A stretch of 9,437 nucleotides of DNA from Deltaproteobacteria bacterium (GCA_020861205.1 JAJBSY010000164.1:1-9437); one strand, 5' to 3'; shown: positions 1 to 6,607, numbered from the stretch's first letter. Notes: generated by a model from the sequence alone, not told the origin. Translations and numbers: made by a program.

Positions 1-101
1 AACTGGGCGAACGCGGCTATCCCGACGCGTCCATTGAGGACGTGCTCAGCTACGAGCTGTTCCCGGAAGTCGCCATCGAGTTTTTCAAGAAGAACCGTTA
101 G
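1..101 (+). CDS. C-terminal end of a biotin-dependent carboxyltransferase-like protein (pyruvate carboxylase B / oxaloacetate decarboxylase alpha type), partial
   Basis: Only the last 32 codons are in the window; the reading frame starts at base 3 and ends with TAG at 99-101. The tail reads EDVLSYELFPEVAIEFF, followed by a short basic end. It resembles the conserved 'EDVLxYxLFPxVAxxF' segment of the PYC_OADA region in oxaloacetate decarboxylase alpha, pyruvate carboxylase subunit B and the transcarboxylase 5S subunit. These enzymes move a carboxyl group between carboxybiotin and pyruvate or oxaloacetate. In many relatives a biotin-carrier domain follows this segment. Here the protein stops just after it, so the biotin carrier, if any, would be a separate protein. 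The match rests on a short tail, so the exact enzyme cannot be named. The gene converges on the glycosyltransferase at 178-1068, with a terminator between them. Confidence 0.55.
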   Translation, partial: LGERGYPDASIEDVLSYELFPEVAIEFFKKNR

Positions 102-120
102 GCGCTTCACCTGCATCGAA

Positions 121-162
121 AGAGCGCCCTCGCCGTCATGCGCGGCGGGGGCGCTCTTTTTT
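121..162 (+). terminator. Rho-independent terminator of the carboxyltransferase gene
   Basis: A 15-bp stem (left arm 121-135, right arm 143-157, one G-T wobble, 7-nt loop) is followed by six T residues at 157-162. It starts 20 nt after the TAG at 99-101. The minus-strand side has only a short T run after the stem, so it may serve weakly for the convergent glycosyltransferase operon ending at 178. Confidence 0.9.
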
Positions 163-177
163 GGACCGTCGCGGGGA

Positions 178-1068
178 TCAGGGCCGGGAGCAGAGATCGA
201 CGATGGCCTCTTCCACCGCGGCCCGCATGGGATGCCCGGGAGGAACGCGGTTCAGGGTATCGGCCCCGAGATAGAGGAACGTTTGATAATAGTCGGCGTA
301 CAGCCCCCGTGACAGCAGCAGTTCTTTAACCTGCCGCATGCGGAGAACGCACTGCATCCCCGATTCGCCCGGATCGATGCCCGTGGATTGACCCGGCCGG
401 TGGGTTCTGTAGACGAGCAGCCGCTTGTCGACGCGGACGATCCTGGAAGCCGGGAGAACCGACGCCCAGTGGAAGTAAGTATCCGCGCGCGCGAAGTCGT
501 CCACCGGGAAAAAGATGCCGTTTCCCAGCAGAAACGAGCGCTTGCAGAGCTTGCGCCACGAGGTGGGCGAGAGTTTCAACAGCCGGTCCTTCCGGCCGAC
601 TTCGTCCAATGTTTCAAAATCCGGAGCCATGACCTGTTCCCAGAATTCGACGTCCGCCGGCGGGAGCATTCGCAAAAGCCGCATGGAATACATTGAGAAA
701 GAGCAGACGGCCAGGTCGGCCTCGTCCTTTTCCGCGGCCGCGAGCAATTCCCGGAACATTTCCGGCAGGGCGTAATCGTCGCCGTCCACAACGCCGATGT
801 ACCGGCCGCGCGCGTTCTTTATCCCGAAATTCAGCGGAAAGGCGGAAAGCCCAGGGCTGGTCTCCGGCAACGGAAAAACCCGCACGTTGCGATGCCGCTT
901 TTCGTATGCTTCGCATAAAGCGAGGCTCCCGTCCGTCGACTTGTCGTCGATCAGCAGAATTTCGTAGTCCGCCGGGTCGAGGGTCTGGGAAACCAGGCTG
1001 GCCAGGCATTCTTCCAAAAACGGCATCGCGTTGTAGACCGCGACGAGGATCGAAAGGCGCGGCGCCAT
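178..1068 (-). CDS. Family 2 (GT-A) glycosyltransferase
   Basis: This 296-residue protein should transfer a sugar from a nucleotide-sugar donor to a growing glycan or other acceptor in the cytoplasm or at the inner membrane face. The N-terminus has the GT2 opening 'LSILVAVYNAMPFLEECLASLVSQ', and LIDDKSTDGS at about 39-48 holds the nucleotide-binding Asp pair. VVDGDD at 93-98 is the DxD-like metal/donor site. I see no membrane segment, and the donor and acceptor cannot be told from sequence. The start ATG lies only 10 nt after the stop of the flavoprotein gene and has no clear Shine-Dalgarno, so translational coupling is likely. The GT2 signature begins at residue 5, which supports this start. 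It is the last gene of the probable aminotransferase-uppP-flavoprotein-GT2 operon. Together with UppP, this suggests cell-surface polysaccharide or lipid-linked glycan synthesis (inference). Confidence 0.9.
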   Translation of the reverse strand: MAPRLSILVAVYNAMPFLEECLASLVSQTLDPADYEILLIDDKSTDGSLALCEAYEKRHRNVRVFPLPETSPGLSAFPLNFGIKNARGRYIGVVDGDDYALPEMFRELLAAAEKDEADLAVCSFSMYSMRLLRMLPPADVEFWEQVMAPDFETLDEVGRKDRLLKLSPTSWRKLCKRSFLLGNGIFFPVDDFARADTYFHWASVLPASRIVRVDKRLLVYRTHRPGQSTGIDPGESGMQCVLRMRQVKELLLSRGLYADYYQTFLYLGADTLNRVPPGHPMRAAVEEAIVDLCSRP

Positions 1069-1078
1069 GGCAGCGCGG

Positions 1079-1675
1079 CTACTTCGGAACCGAACCCATG
1101 ACGGGTTTGAGGCATCCGCCGAGCCAGTTGATCATCTCGCCGAGGTTGGTCATGTTGGCGAGACCTTCCGCGTCGACGGAAACGTCCCCTTCCAGCAAAC
1201 CATAGCCCATGTTCCAATAGCGGGATCCGGGTACGACCATATTGCTTTTCAGAAACATATGGTTGATGGTGTCAAAGGCATGGGTCGCGCCGCCGCGCCT
1301 GACCGCTATGACCGCCGTGCCGATTTTGCCCGCCAGCGCGCCGTCGTTGGAGCCGGAAACGTAGCCGGACCTGTCGATAAGCGCCTTCATTTCGGCCGTA
1401 ACGTCCGTGAAGTAGGTGGGCGTGCCCAGGATGATCGCGTCGGCTTCGAGCATCCGGGCATAGATGTCGTTGAAGGCGTCCTTTGTAATGGCGCACCGGT
1501 TGTTTTTCAGCTTCCTGCACTGCATACAGGCGATACAGCCGGACATGGGCTTGGCGCCGATTTTGATGACCTCGGTCTCCCAACCGACGTCTTTGAGCGG
1601 TTGGAGCACGCGGCCGATAAGAATGCCCGTGTTGCTGTTCGTGCGGGGACTGGCGTTAATGGCGAGAGCGAACAT
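1079..1675 (-). CDS. Iron-sulfur flavoprotein (NADPH-dependent FMN reductase / flavodoxin-like fold)
   Basis: This 198-residue protein of the FMN-reductase fold is probably an electron carrier or reductase binding FMN plus one [4Fe-4S] cluster. The N-terminal strand and phosphate loop are ALAINASPRTNSNTG (3-17). Four cysteines, C47, C50, C53 and C61, form CX2CX2CX7C, the compact motif of the Isf family described from methanogens and other anaerobes. The segment 'ILGTPTYFTDVTAEMKALIDR' is the conserved flavin-binding region of this fold. GGA near 128-130 and GLLEGDVS-like text near 160 are also usual for relatives. The ATG is preceded by a strong Shine-Dalgarno (GGAGGA, 1680-1685, 4-nt spacing). 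It sits 20 nt after uppP and 10 nt before the GT2 gene, so it is in the same transcript. Its partner is unknown; oxidative-stress or redox housekeeping roles are possible. I see no functional link to glycan synthesis beyond co-location. Confidence 0.87.
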   Translation of the reverse strand: MFALAINASPRTNSNTGILIGRVLQPLKDVGWETEVIKIGAKPMSGCIACMQCRKLKNNRCAITKDAFNDIYARMLEADAIILGTPTYFTDVTAEMKALIDRSGYVSGSNDGALAGKIGTAVIAVRRGGATHAFDTINHMFLKSNMVVPGSRYWNMGYGLLEGDVSVDAEGLANMTNLGEMINWLGGCLKPVMGSVPK

Positions 1676-1695
1676 GGCTTCCTCCGGTTATGGGA

Positions 1696-2508
1696 TTATC
1701 CCGCGTAGTTGCGTAACGTCCAGAAAACAATGGGTGCCAGGGCGAGGCGGTACCAGGCGAAGGGCCGAAGCGATATCCGCCCCACCAGCCCCATGAACAC
1801 CTTGATGGCGACGAGCGCCACGAGCAACGATACCCCCATGCCGAGAAGGAAGAAAGGAATATCACTCGTTTTGAGAATATCCAGGGACTGGAACAGGTCG
1901 AAGGCGGTGGCGCCGAACATGATGGGAACGGCCGCGATGAAGGAGTATTCGGCCGCGACATCGCGGCGCGCGCCGAGCGCCATGCCGCCCATGATCGTCG
2001 AAGCGGACCGCGAAAAACCGGGCCAAAGCGAAAAACATTGGCACAGGCCTATTCCCAGGGCCATGCGCGGCGTGATCGCGTCCAGGCCCGTGACGGATGG
2101 CGGCCTGCGCCCGCGTTCAACGAGCAGCATGGCGACGGCCCCGACAACCAGCGCCAGCGCGACGCTGGCGGGGTTGAACAGCTCTTTCTTGATGGCGTCA
2201 TGGGCGAAAAAGCCGAGCACCGATGCGGGAAGGCAGGTCAGAAACAGGAGATATATCCCGCGCGCGCCGGAAAACCCGCCGGGATGGGCGGCGTCGGGAC
2301 GCAACAGGGCGTAAAACCGGCGGCGGTACAGGAGAACCACGGCCAGGATGGATCCGAGCTGGATGACCACCTCGAATGTCTTCATGCGAAGCGTGTCTTC
2401 GCCGATAAGCGCGTTGGTTATGATGAGGTGGCCGGAAGACGAAACCGGCAAAAACTCGGTGAGTCCCTGCACGATTCCCAGAATCACGGCCACGAGCGTC
2501 TCGGGCAT
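1696..2508 (-). CDS. uppP: Undecaprenyl-diphosphatase UppP (BacA family)
   Basis: This integral membrane enzyme removes a phosphate from undecaprenyl diphosphate so that the lipid carrier can be reused for peptidoglycan and other surface glycans; extra copies give bacitracin resistance. The 270-residue length is normal for the family. The first active-site motif is (E/Q)xxxE, here Q14-E18, running into FLPVSSSGH (19-27). The second is PGFSRSAST (163-171) with R167. Several hydrophobic helices cover the rest, including about 49-61, 86-101, 115-130, 190-206 and 218-240. The start ATG has only a weak AAGAAG-like Shine-Dalgarno. The gene follows the aminotransferase with a 68-nt gap that contains a hairpin at 2522-2546. 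The downstream flavoprotein starts 20 nt after the stop. Its presence beside a GT2 gene fits surface-glycan metabolism. Confidence 0.96.
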   Translation of the reverse strand: MPETLVAVILGIVQGLTEFLPVSSSGHLIITNALIGEDTLRMKTFEVVIQLGSILAVVLLYRRRFYALLRPDAAHPGGFSGARGIYLLFLTCLPASVLGFFAHDAIKKELFNPASVALALVVGAVAMLLVERGRRPPSVTGLDAITPRMALGIGLCQCFSLWPGFSRSASTIMGGMALGARRDVAAEYSFIAAVPIMFGATAFDLFQSLDILKTSDIPFFLLGMGVSLLVALVAIKVFMGLVGRISLRPFAWYRLALAPIVFWTLRNYAG

Positions 2509-2521
2509 GGTTGCTTCTTTA

Positions 2522-2546
2522 CGGCGCGGGAGGCTCTCCCGCGCCG
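2522..2546 (-). repeat. Perfect 11-bp inverted repeat (hairpin) between the aminotransferase and uppP genes
   Basis: The arms are 2522-2532 and 2536-2546 with a 3-nt loop; 10 of the 11 pairs on each arm are G or C. Neither strand has a T run after the stem, so it is not a classical Rho-independent terminator. In the minus-strand transcript it would sit between the aminotransferase stop (2577) and the uppP start (2508). It could protect the upstream mRNA end, attenuate downstream expression or act in Rho-dependent termination. Confidence 0.75.
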
Positions 2547-2576
2547 GATTGGTCCTTGGTCGTTATGCTTTTGCGT

Positions 2577-3770
2577 TTAGGAAGCGTAGGCTTTCAGCTT
2601 GCCGAGGCCTTCGCGGATATCGGACGCGTCGATGCCGGAAAAGGCCAGGCGGATGTACCGGCGCGTTTCACCCGGCAGGGGGCGGCCGAAATGCAGCCGT
2701 GTGCAGAAGGAGACCCCCGTCTTGGTCAAAACATCCTCGGCAAAGGCGTCGTAGTCATCGCCAAATCCCTTGCGGTCCATCAGGTCCGTAACATCCGGGT
2801 ACAGGTAGAAGGATGCGTTGGGCTTGATGCAGGTGACGCCCGGCGTGCCGTTCAGGATATCCACGGCGACATCGCGCCGTTCGCGCAGGGTATCGACAAT
2901 TTTTTTCGCGCCGCTCTGGTCGCCGGTGAGTCCTTCGACGCCGGCCCACTGCACGAACTGGCAGGTGCAGGATTCATAGTTGACGTTGATCTTGTTGAAA
3001 ATGTCGATGACTTCCTTCGGGCCTATGGCGGCGCCGAGCCGCCAGCCGGTCATGGCGAACTTTTTGGAGAAGGTGTAAAGCAGGACGCTCCGCTCGAGCA
3101 TGCCGGGCAGGGATACAAGGCTGGTGGCCTTGTCGTCGTAATGGGTTTCGAAATAGGCCTCGTCCAGCAGAACCGACAGGTTGTGGCGGTTGGCGATGGC
3201 GGCCATGCGTTCCCGTTCGGCCGCGGAGAGCTCCGCGCCCGTAGGGTTGTGGTAATCGTTGATAATGAGCAGTTTGGTCTTGGGCGTAATGCGTTTTTCC
3301 AGGGCATCCAGATCAAAGGTGAAGTAATCGCCGGCCGGGATGATGGGGTACGGCAGGACCTTGCCGCCCAGGAATTCGATCTGGGATTCGTAAATCGGGA
3401 AACCGGGGTTGGGGCAGAGCACCTCGTCCCCGGGATTCATCAGGGCCATGAGAAACTTGGAAATGACCGGTTTGCCGCCGGGTTGCACGGACACGTTCTC
3501 CATGCTGTAGGCGGTGCCGCGCTTGGCGTTGGTGTCCTGGGCCAGGGCGTCGCGCAAGGGAGCGATGCCCGCGGGCGGGCAATACCCGGTCTTGCCGTCG
3601 CGCATGGCTTTTATCGCGGCCTCCTGCACGTTTTGCGAGGTGGGCATGTTCAGGTCACCCAGATGGAAGGGGTAGACCTTGCCGCCCGAGTCGGCATGGG
3701 CGGCGGCTCTGGCCGCGACGGCAAAAGCGGTTTCCGTGCCAAGTCTGCTGATACTTTCGGCGATGCGCAT
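2577..3770 (-). CDS. PLP-dependent class I/II aminotransferase
   Basis: This 397-residue cytosolic aminotransferase of fold type I moves an amino group between an amino acid and a 2-oxo acid. The length is typical. NPTG is at 175-178, D203 (LLDEAY) pairs with the PLP ring nitrogen, and S235-K236 in 'FSKKFAMTGWRLG' gives the PLP Schiff-base lysine. R374 in YIRLAFSG is the carboxylate-binding arginine. The substrate cannot be fixed from sequence; aspartate, alanine and aromatic aminotransferases all share these motifs. The open frame runs upstream to 4121, but that part overlaps the regulator gene. The ATG at 3768-3770 has AGGAG at 3776-3780 (5-nt spacing) and a promoter just upstream, so this start is chosen. 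It is the first gene of the operon leading to uppP. The GntR regulator immediately upstream could control it (inference). Confidence 0.93.
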   Translation of the reverse strand: MRIAESISRLGTETAFAVAARAAAHADSGGKVYPFHLGDLNMPTSQNVQEAAIKAMRDGKTGYCPPAGIAPLRDALAQDTNAKRGTAYSMENVSVQPGGKPVISKFLMALMNPGDEVLCPNPGFPIYESQIEFLGGKVLPYPIIPAGDYFTFDLDALEKRITPKTKLLIINDYHNPTGAELSAAERERMAAIANRHNLSVLLDEAYFETHYDDKATSLVSLPGMLERSVLLYTFSKKFAMTGWRLGAAIGPKEVIDIFNKINVNYESCTCQFVQWAGVEGLTGDQSGAKKIVDTLRERRDVAVDILNGTPGVTCIKPNASFYLYPDVTDLMDRKGFGDDYDAFAEDVLTKTGVSFCTRLHFGRPLPGETRRYIRLAFSGIDASDIREGLGKLKAYAS

Positions 3771-3775
3771 AGAGG

Positions 3776-3780
3776 CTCCT
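3776..3780 (-). promoter_or_regulatory. Ribosome binding site that fixes the aminotransferase start
   Basis: AGGAG on the minus strand lies 5 nt before the ATG at 3768-3770. It favours this start over the longer in-frame extension reaching 4121. Confidence 0.8.
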
Positions 3781-3859
3781 GCGTGAAGAGTTAGGGGAGG
3801 CGCCGGATTTTCGTCATACTGCCGGGCGTCCCGTACGGCATGTAAATTATCCCGGCAAC

Positions 3860-3887
3860 GGTATAGGCAAGGCGGGGCCTTTGTCAA
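3860..3887 (-). promoter_or_regulatory. Sigma-70-like promoter of the aminotransferase operon
   Basis: On the minus strand there is a perfect TTGACA (-35, 3882-3887), a 16-nt spacer and TATACC (-10, 3860-3865). The -35 box contains the TGA stop of the GntR gene (3884-3886), so promoter and gene end share bases. Transcription would start about 80 nt before the aminotransferase ATG, leaving a leader of roughly that length. A GGTATA sequence (plus strand, 3860-3865) lies in the -10 box and matches one half of the palindrome at 5242-5256. Confidence 0.65.
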
Positions 3888-4585
3888 TCGGCATGGGCCG
3901 GAAACGCCTCGTTGTCCCGCAAGGGCGTTACGTCGGAGCCGTACCGGGCCATGCGCCTGCCGGACTCCAGGTAGTGCGTGCGCACGGCCTGTTCGATGCG
4001 GCCCGGATCCCGGCTTCTGACCGCATCCAGGACGAATTGGTGCCGCCCGTGTATCTCCTCGGGGACGAACGCCTTGGTCCAATACTGGTAGAGAAGAAAC
4101 TTGGAAAGCCCCTGGCAGCATCGTCGGGAAAGCGACCGCAGCAGTTTGTTGTCGCTTTTGGAAAACATGTGCTCATGAAAGGCGTTATCCAGTTCTGCGA
4201 TGATGTGGATGCCGTTCGGGGCCTTGGCGGAGGCGGCCATTTCCCGGACCAGTTTTTCCATGCCTTCGAAGTCCGTTTCGGTAAACAGGTGGATGGTTGA
4301 CGCGACCGCCGCTCCCTCAAGGATGCCGCCGGTCATGTAGCTATCGTAAATTTGCCGGGCCGTCAGGCTTGTAATGAATTTACCCTTTTGCGGGACGGAA
4401 ACGAGCAGCCCGGCTTCCGCCAAGTGCTGCAACGCTTCGCGTACGGGCGCCCGGCTGACGTTGAGGCGGCCGGCGATATCCACTTCGTTTACCTTGTCTC
4501 CCGGCGTATACTCGCCGTTGAGGATGCACTCCTTGATGTACTCCCGGATCTGCTGGCTGTAAGTGAGTTTTTGAATCCCTTTCAT
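3884..4585 (-). CDS. GntR-family transcriptional regulator, FCD (FadR) subfamily
   Basis: This 233-residue DNA-binding regulator has an N-terminal winged helix-turn-helix (about 8-72). Its recognition part, 'NEVDIAGRLNVSRAPVREAL', starts at 33, and the 'LVSVPQKGKF' wing is at 61-70. An all-helical FCD ligand domain follows at about 77-215. The FCD metal ligands are visible: D133 and H137 (ELDNAFHEHMF), H182 (GRHQF) and H204 (RTHYLES). Such proteins usually repress genes for uptake or breakdown of an organic or amino acid and release DNA when a carboxylate ligand binds next to the metal. The ligand here is unknown. GGGAG at 4591-4595 (5-nt spacing) supports the ATG. The gene lies 22 nt after the methyltransferase and just before the aminotransferase. 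The palindrome at 5242-5256 in the methyltransferase promoter is a good candidate operator for autoregulation. Confidence 0.93.
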   Translation of the reverse strand: MKGIQKLTYSQQIREYIKECILNGEYTPGDKVNEVDIAGRLNVSRAPVREALQHLAEAGLLVSVPQKGKFITSLTARQIYDSYMTGGILEGAAVASTIHLFTETDFEGMEKLVREMAASAKAPNGIHIIAELDNAFHEHMFSKSDNKLLRSLSRRCCQGLSKFLLYQYWTKAFVPEEIHGRHQFVLDAVRSRDPGRIEQAVRTHYLESGRRMARYGSDVTPLRDNEAFPAHAD

Positions 4586-4607
4586 GGTTTCTCCCGGATC
4601 CGCGCTT

Positions 4608-5216
4608 TCAATTTTTTTCGAAGCACACCAAGGTCCAGCTTACACCCGGACGGCCGGAATGGTCCGCGCTTTCGGCGTGTCCCACGCACGTCATGCCGTG
4701 TTCGTCCGCCAACGCGACGATTTCCTCGCGAGGAACCGGGAACATCCGTCTGCCGGCCGGTATGGGGCCGTTCCTCAGGGAAAGAACGAACCGGCCGCCC
4801 GGCGCGAGCATGTTCCCGCAACGGGCCACAAGCGCCGGACGTTCATCGGCGTCGAAATGCATCAAGACCGCGGCCATCAGGATAAGACCGTATGGTCCGT
4901 CAAGAGGAGGGGCTTGAAGCTTGGCCAGCTCCGGAAGAGCGTCGTCGATCCAGGTCAGCGGAACGTCGGTATGCAGCCTTTGGCCCGCTTCGCGCAGCTC
5001 CTTCGTGGGTTCGACCGCTACAACCGCGTGGCCGCGGCGGGCAAGAGCGGCGGCATGGCGGCCGGTGCCCGCGCCGATATCGAGAGCGCGACAGGGGCGG
5101 TCGGGGAACAGGTGCAGAATGTCGGCGAAGATCTCCTCAAAGGAGTGCCGCTCGTAATTGCGTATGAGTGTTTCAGCCTCTTCCGCGTAACCCGCCATTG
5201 ATGGATGCGCGCTCAT
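4608..5216 (-). CDS. Class I SAM-dependent methyltransferase
   Basis: This 202-residue Rossmann-fold methyltransferase has motif I 'ALDIGAGTGRHAAALA' (44-59) for SAM binding. VVAVEP (65-70) ends strand 2, with E69 probably binding the SAM ribose. 'YGLILMAAVLMHF' (109-121) is the motif IV region, and 'MLAPGGRFVLSLRNG' (136-150) is the motif VI-like strand and turn. The substrate is unknown: small-molecule, quinone and protein methyltransferases share this core. GGGGAG at 5223-5228 (6-nt spacing) supports the first ATG; a second in-frame ATG at codon 7 lacks a comparable site. It is the first gene of a two-gene unit with the GntR regulator 22 nt downstream. This suggests that its expression responds to the regulator's ligand. 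The promoter region carries a palindromic site. Confidence 0.9.
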   Translation of the reverse strand: MSAHPSMAGYAEEAETLIRNYERHSFEEIFADILHLFPDRPCRALDIGAGTGRHAAALARRGHAVVAVEPTKELREAGQRLHTDVPLTWIDDALPELAKLQAPPLDGPYGLILMAAVLMHFDADERPALVARCGNMLAPGGRFVLSLRNGPIPAGRRMFPVPREEIVALADEHGMTCVGHAESADHSGRPGVSWTLVCFEKN

Positions 5217-5241
5217 GCATTACTCCCCGAAAAGGATTGAT

Positions 5242-5256
5242 GGTATATGATATACC
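5242..5256. promoter_or_regulatory. Perfect palindrome GGTATAT-G-ATATACC, candidate GntR operator
   Basis: This 7-1-7 inverted repeat lies 26 nt before the methyltransferase start and overlaps its proposed -10 box (5249-5254). FadR-type GntR regulators bind short AT-rich palindromes of similar size, and the only regulator gene in the window is in the unit just downstream. Binding would block methyltransferase-regulator transcription. The link to this regulator is inferred, not shown. Confidence 0.65.
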
Positions 5257-5277
5257 TTTCATCGAGGCGGGACACAA
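5249..5277 (-). promoter_or_regulatory. Candidate promoter of the methyltransferase-regulator unit
   Basis: On the minus strand TTGTGT (-35, 5272-5277) is followed by a 17-nt spacer and TATATC (-10, 5249-5254). Each box matches 4 of 6 consensus bases. The -10 box lies inside the palindrome at 5242-5256. Confidence 0.45.
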
Positions 5278-5295
5278 GGCTTTGTATGGAGCGTG

Positions 5296-5324
5296 TTGTC
5301 AGCCGGGGATAATTCCGGCATTAT
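5296..5324 (+). promoter_or_regulatory. Candidate promoter of the GT4 glycosyltransferase
   Basis: TTGTCA (5296-5301), a 17-nt spacer and CATTAT (5319-5324) lie 28 nt before the GTG start. Two inverted repeats fall here: GCCGG-N8-CCGGC (5302-5319) in the spacer and GGCAT-T-ATGCC (5317-5327) over the -10 box. They may be regulator sites, but no binding protein can be assigned. Confidence 0.4.
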
Positions 5325-5351
5325 GCCCGCACCATTACGAGAGAGGCAGCC

Positions 5352-6509
5352 GTGAACGATCTTTCCCCCACAATCTCCATGCGCATTGTCCAGGTGGTGA
5401 ACGTGCGGTGGTTCAACGCCACGGCGTGGTACGGGCTGTTCCTTTCCTCCCTGTTGCGCGAAGCGGGCCACACGGTGCGGGTCATCTGCCTTCCGGACAC
5501 GGATTCCTTCGCGCGGGCCCGCGACATGGGGCTCGATCCGGAACCGCTGGACCTGAACGGCCCGACGGCTCCGGTGAAGGCCTTCGGCCCGTTGAAGCGG
5601 CTGGTCCGGGATTTTTCACCGCATATCGTCAATTGCCACCGGGGCGAATCGTTCCTTCTTTGGGGCCTGCTGAAGGCCGCCGGCGGGTTCGGCCTCGTCC
5701 GCACCCGGGGCGACCAGCGCCCGCCAAAGGGCAATTTGCCGAACGTCCTGCTTCATGCAAAGGCGGCGGACGCGGTCATCGCCACAAGTTCCGGCATTGC
5801 GGCCGGCGTGCGCCGCATTCTCCGCGTGCCGGAAGACAAGGTGCACGTCATTTACGGCGGCGTGGATACCGGCCGTTTTCACCCGGACGCCAAGGCTCGG
5901 GAAGCCATGCGCGCGGCCCTGGGCCTGTCTTCCGGGGAAAAGGCCGTAGGGCTCGTCGGCCGTTTTGACACGGTCAAGGGGCAGAAGGAGCTGATAGCCG
6001 CCTTCGCCCGCTTGCGGGAGCAAATGGGCGGTACCGCGCGCGGATTGCGGCTGGTGCTTGCCGGTTTCGGAACGTCGTCCACCGGCGAGGAAGCCGTCCG
6101 GGCGTGGGTGCGCGAGGCGGATATCGGGGAGAGCACCATTTTCGCGGGCCGATGCGACGACGTGAACGCGCTTATGAACGCCCTGGACCTGGGCGTTGTG
6201 GCCTCGCTCGGCTCGGAAACCATAGCCCGCGTGGCCCTGGAAATAATGGCCTGCGGTGTGCCGCTTATCGGTACGCGCGTGGGCGTGATGCCGGATCTGC
6301 TGGCGGATGACGCGCTCGTGCCGCCCGGCGATGTCAACGCCATGGCAACGGCCTTGTGCCGCTTTGCGGCGGACGCGGCCTTCGGGGAAACGCTGCGCCT
6401 GGAGCAGGGCAGGCGAATGGCACATCTGAGCGGAAAGGATTTTCTGCAACAGACAGTGCGCGTCTACAGGGACGTGCTCACGCGGATCAGGAGCCGTTCA
6501 CGGAGCTAG
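5352..6509 (+). CDS. GT4-type (GT-B fold) glycosyltransferase
   Basis: This 385-residue group 1 glycosyltransferase should transfer a sugar from a nucleotide sugar with retention of configuration, probably at the cytoplasmic membrane face during surface-glycan assembly. The N-terminal Rossmann domain begins RIVQVVNVRWFNATAWYG, with the GT-B acceptor-side pattern. The linker 'VHVIYGGVDTGRFHP' (164-178) is typical. 'GLVGRFDTVKGQKELIAAF' starts at 200, with R204 and K209 as donor-phosphate contacts. The EX7E motif is E289-E297 within 'GSETIARVALEIMACGVPLIGT'. The start is GTG: GAGAGG at 5341-5346 precedes it by 5 nt, while the ATG at codon 10 (5379) has no Shine-Dalgarno. The gene is transcribed alone, divergent from the methyltransferase and convergent with the acyl-CoA ligase. 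Its tail is a basic-serine run (RIRSRSRS). Confidence 0.92.
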   Translation: MNDLSPTISMRIVQVVNVRWFNATAWYGLFLSSLLREAGHTVRVICLPDTDSFARARDMGLDPEPLDLNGPTAPVKAFGPLKRLVRDFSPHIVNCHRGESFLLWGLLKAAGGFGLVRTRGDQRPPKGNLPNVLLHAKAADAVIATSSGIAAGVRRILRVPEDKVHVIYGGVDTGRFHPDAKAREAMRAALGLSSGEKAVGLVGRFDTVKGQKELIAAFARLREQMGGTARGLRLVLAGFGTSSTGEEAVRAWVREADIGESTIFAGRCDDVNALMNALDLGVVASLGSETIARVALEIMACGVPLIGTRVGVMPDLLADDALVPPGDVNAMATALCRFAADAAFGETLRLEQGRRMAHLSGKDFLQQTVRVYRDVLTRIRSRSRS

Positions 6510-6607
6510 GCGGCAGCTGCCTCCCGTAAGCCCGTCTTCCGCCGAGCCCGGCGCGGAAGCCCGGTGCCGCTTGCAATGGGAGCGGCAGGCCAATGGGCAT
6601 CCCAGCC
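6510..6607. other. Convergent intergenic gap with two short stem-loops
   Basis: This gap lies between the ends of the GT4 gene and the acyl-CoA ligase gene. It holds two 7-bp inverted repeats: 6536-6542 with 6553-6559 (10-nt loop) and 6565-6571 with 6581-6587 (9-nt loop). Neither is followed by a T run on either strand. They may help end transcription from both sides, but they do not meet the usual Rho-independent pattern. Confidence 0.4.

Noticed and set aside
2511..3794. 427-codon open frame on the plus strand, opposite the aminotransferase
   Set aside because: It is a composition shadow of the aminotransferase, which carries all PLP-enzyme motifs on the minus strand. No domain is recognisable in the plus-strand translation.
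3820..3840. TGCCG-N11-CGGCA repeat in the aminotransferase leader as a GntR operator
   Set aside because: The arms are only 5 bp and GC-rich, do not resemble the palindrome at 5242-5256, and such pairs are frequent by chance in this base composition.
3771..4121. Upstream extension of the aminotransferase frame
   Set aside because: It overlaps the GntR gene on the same strand in another frame. The promoter (3860-3887) and AGGAG site (3776-3780) point to the ATG at 3770, and the family length fits.
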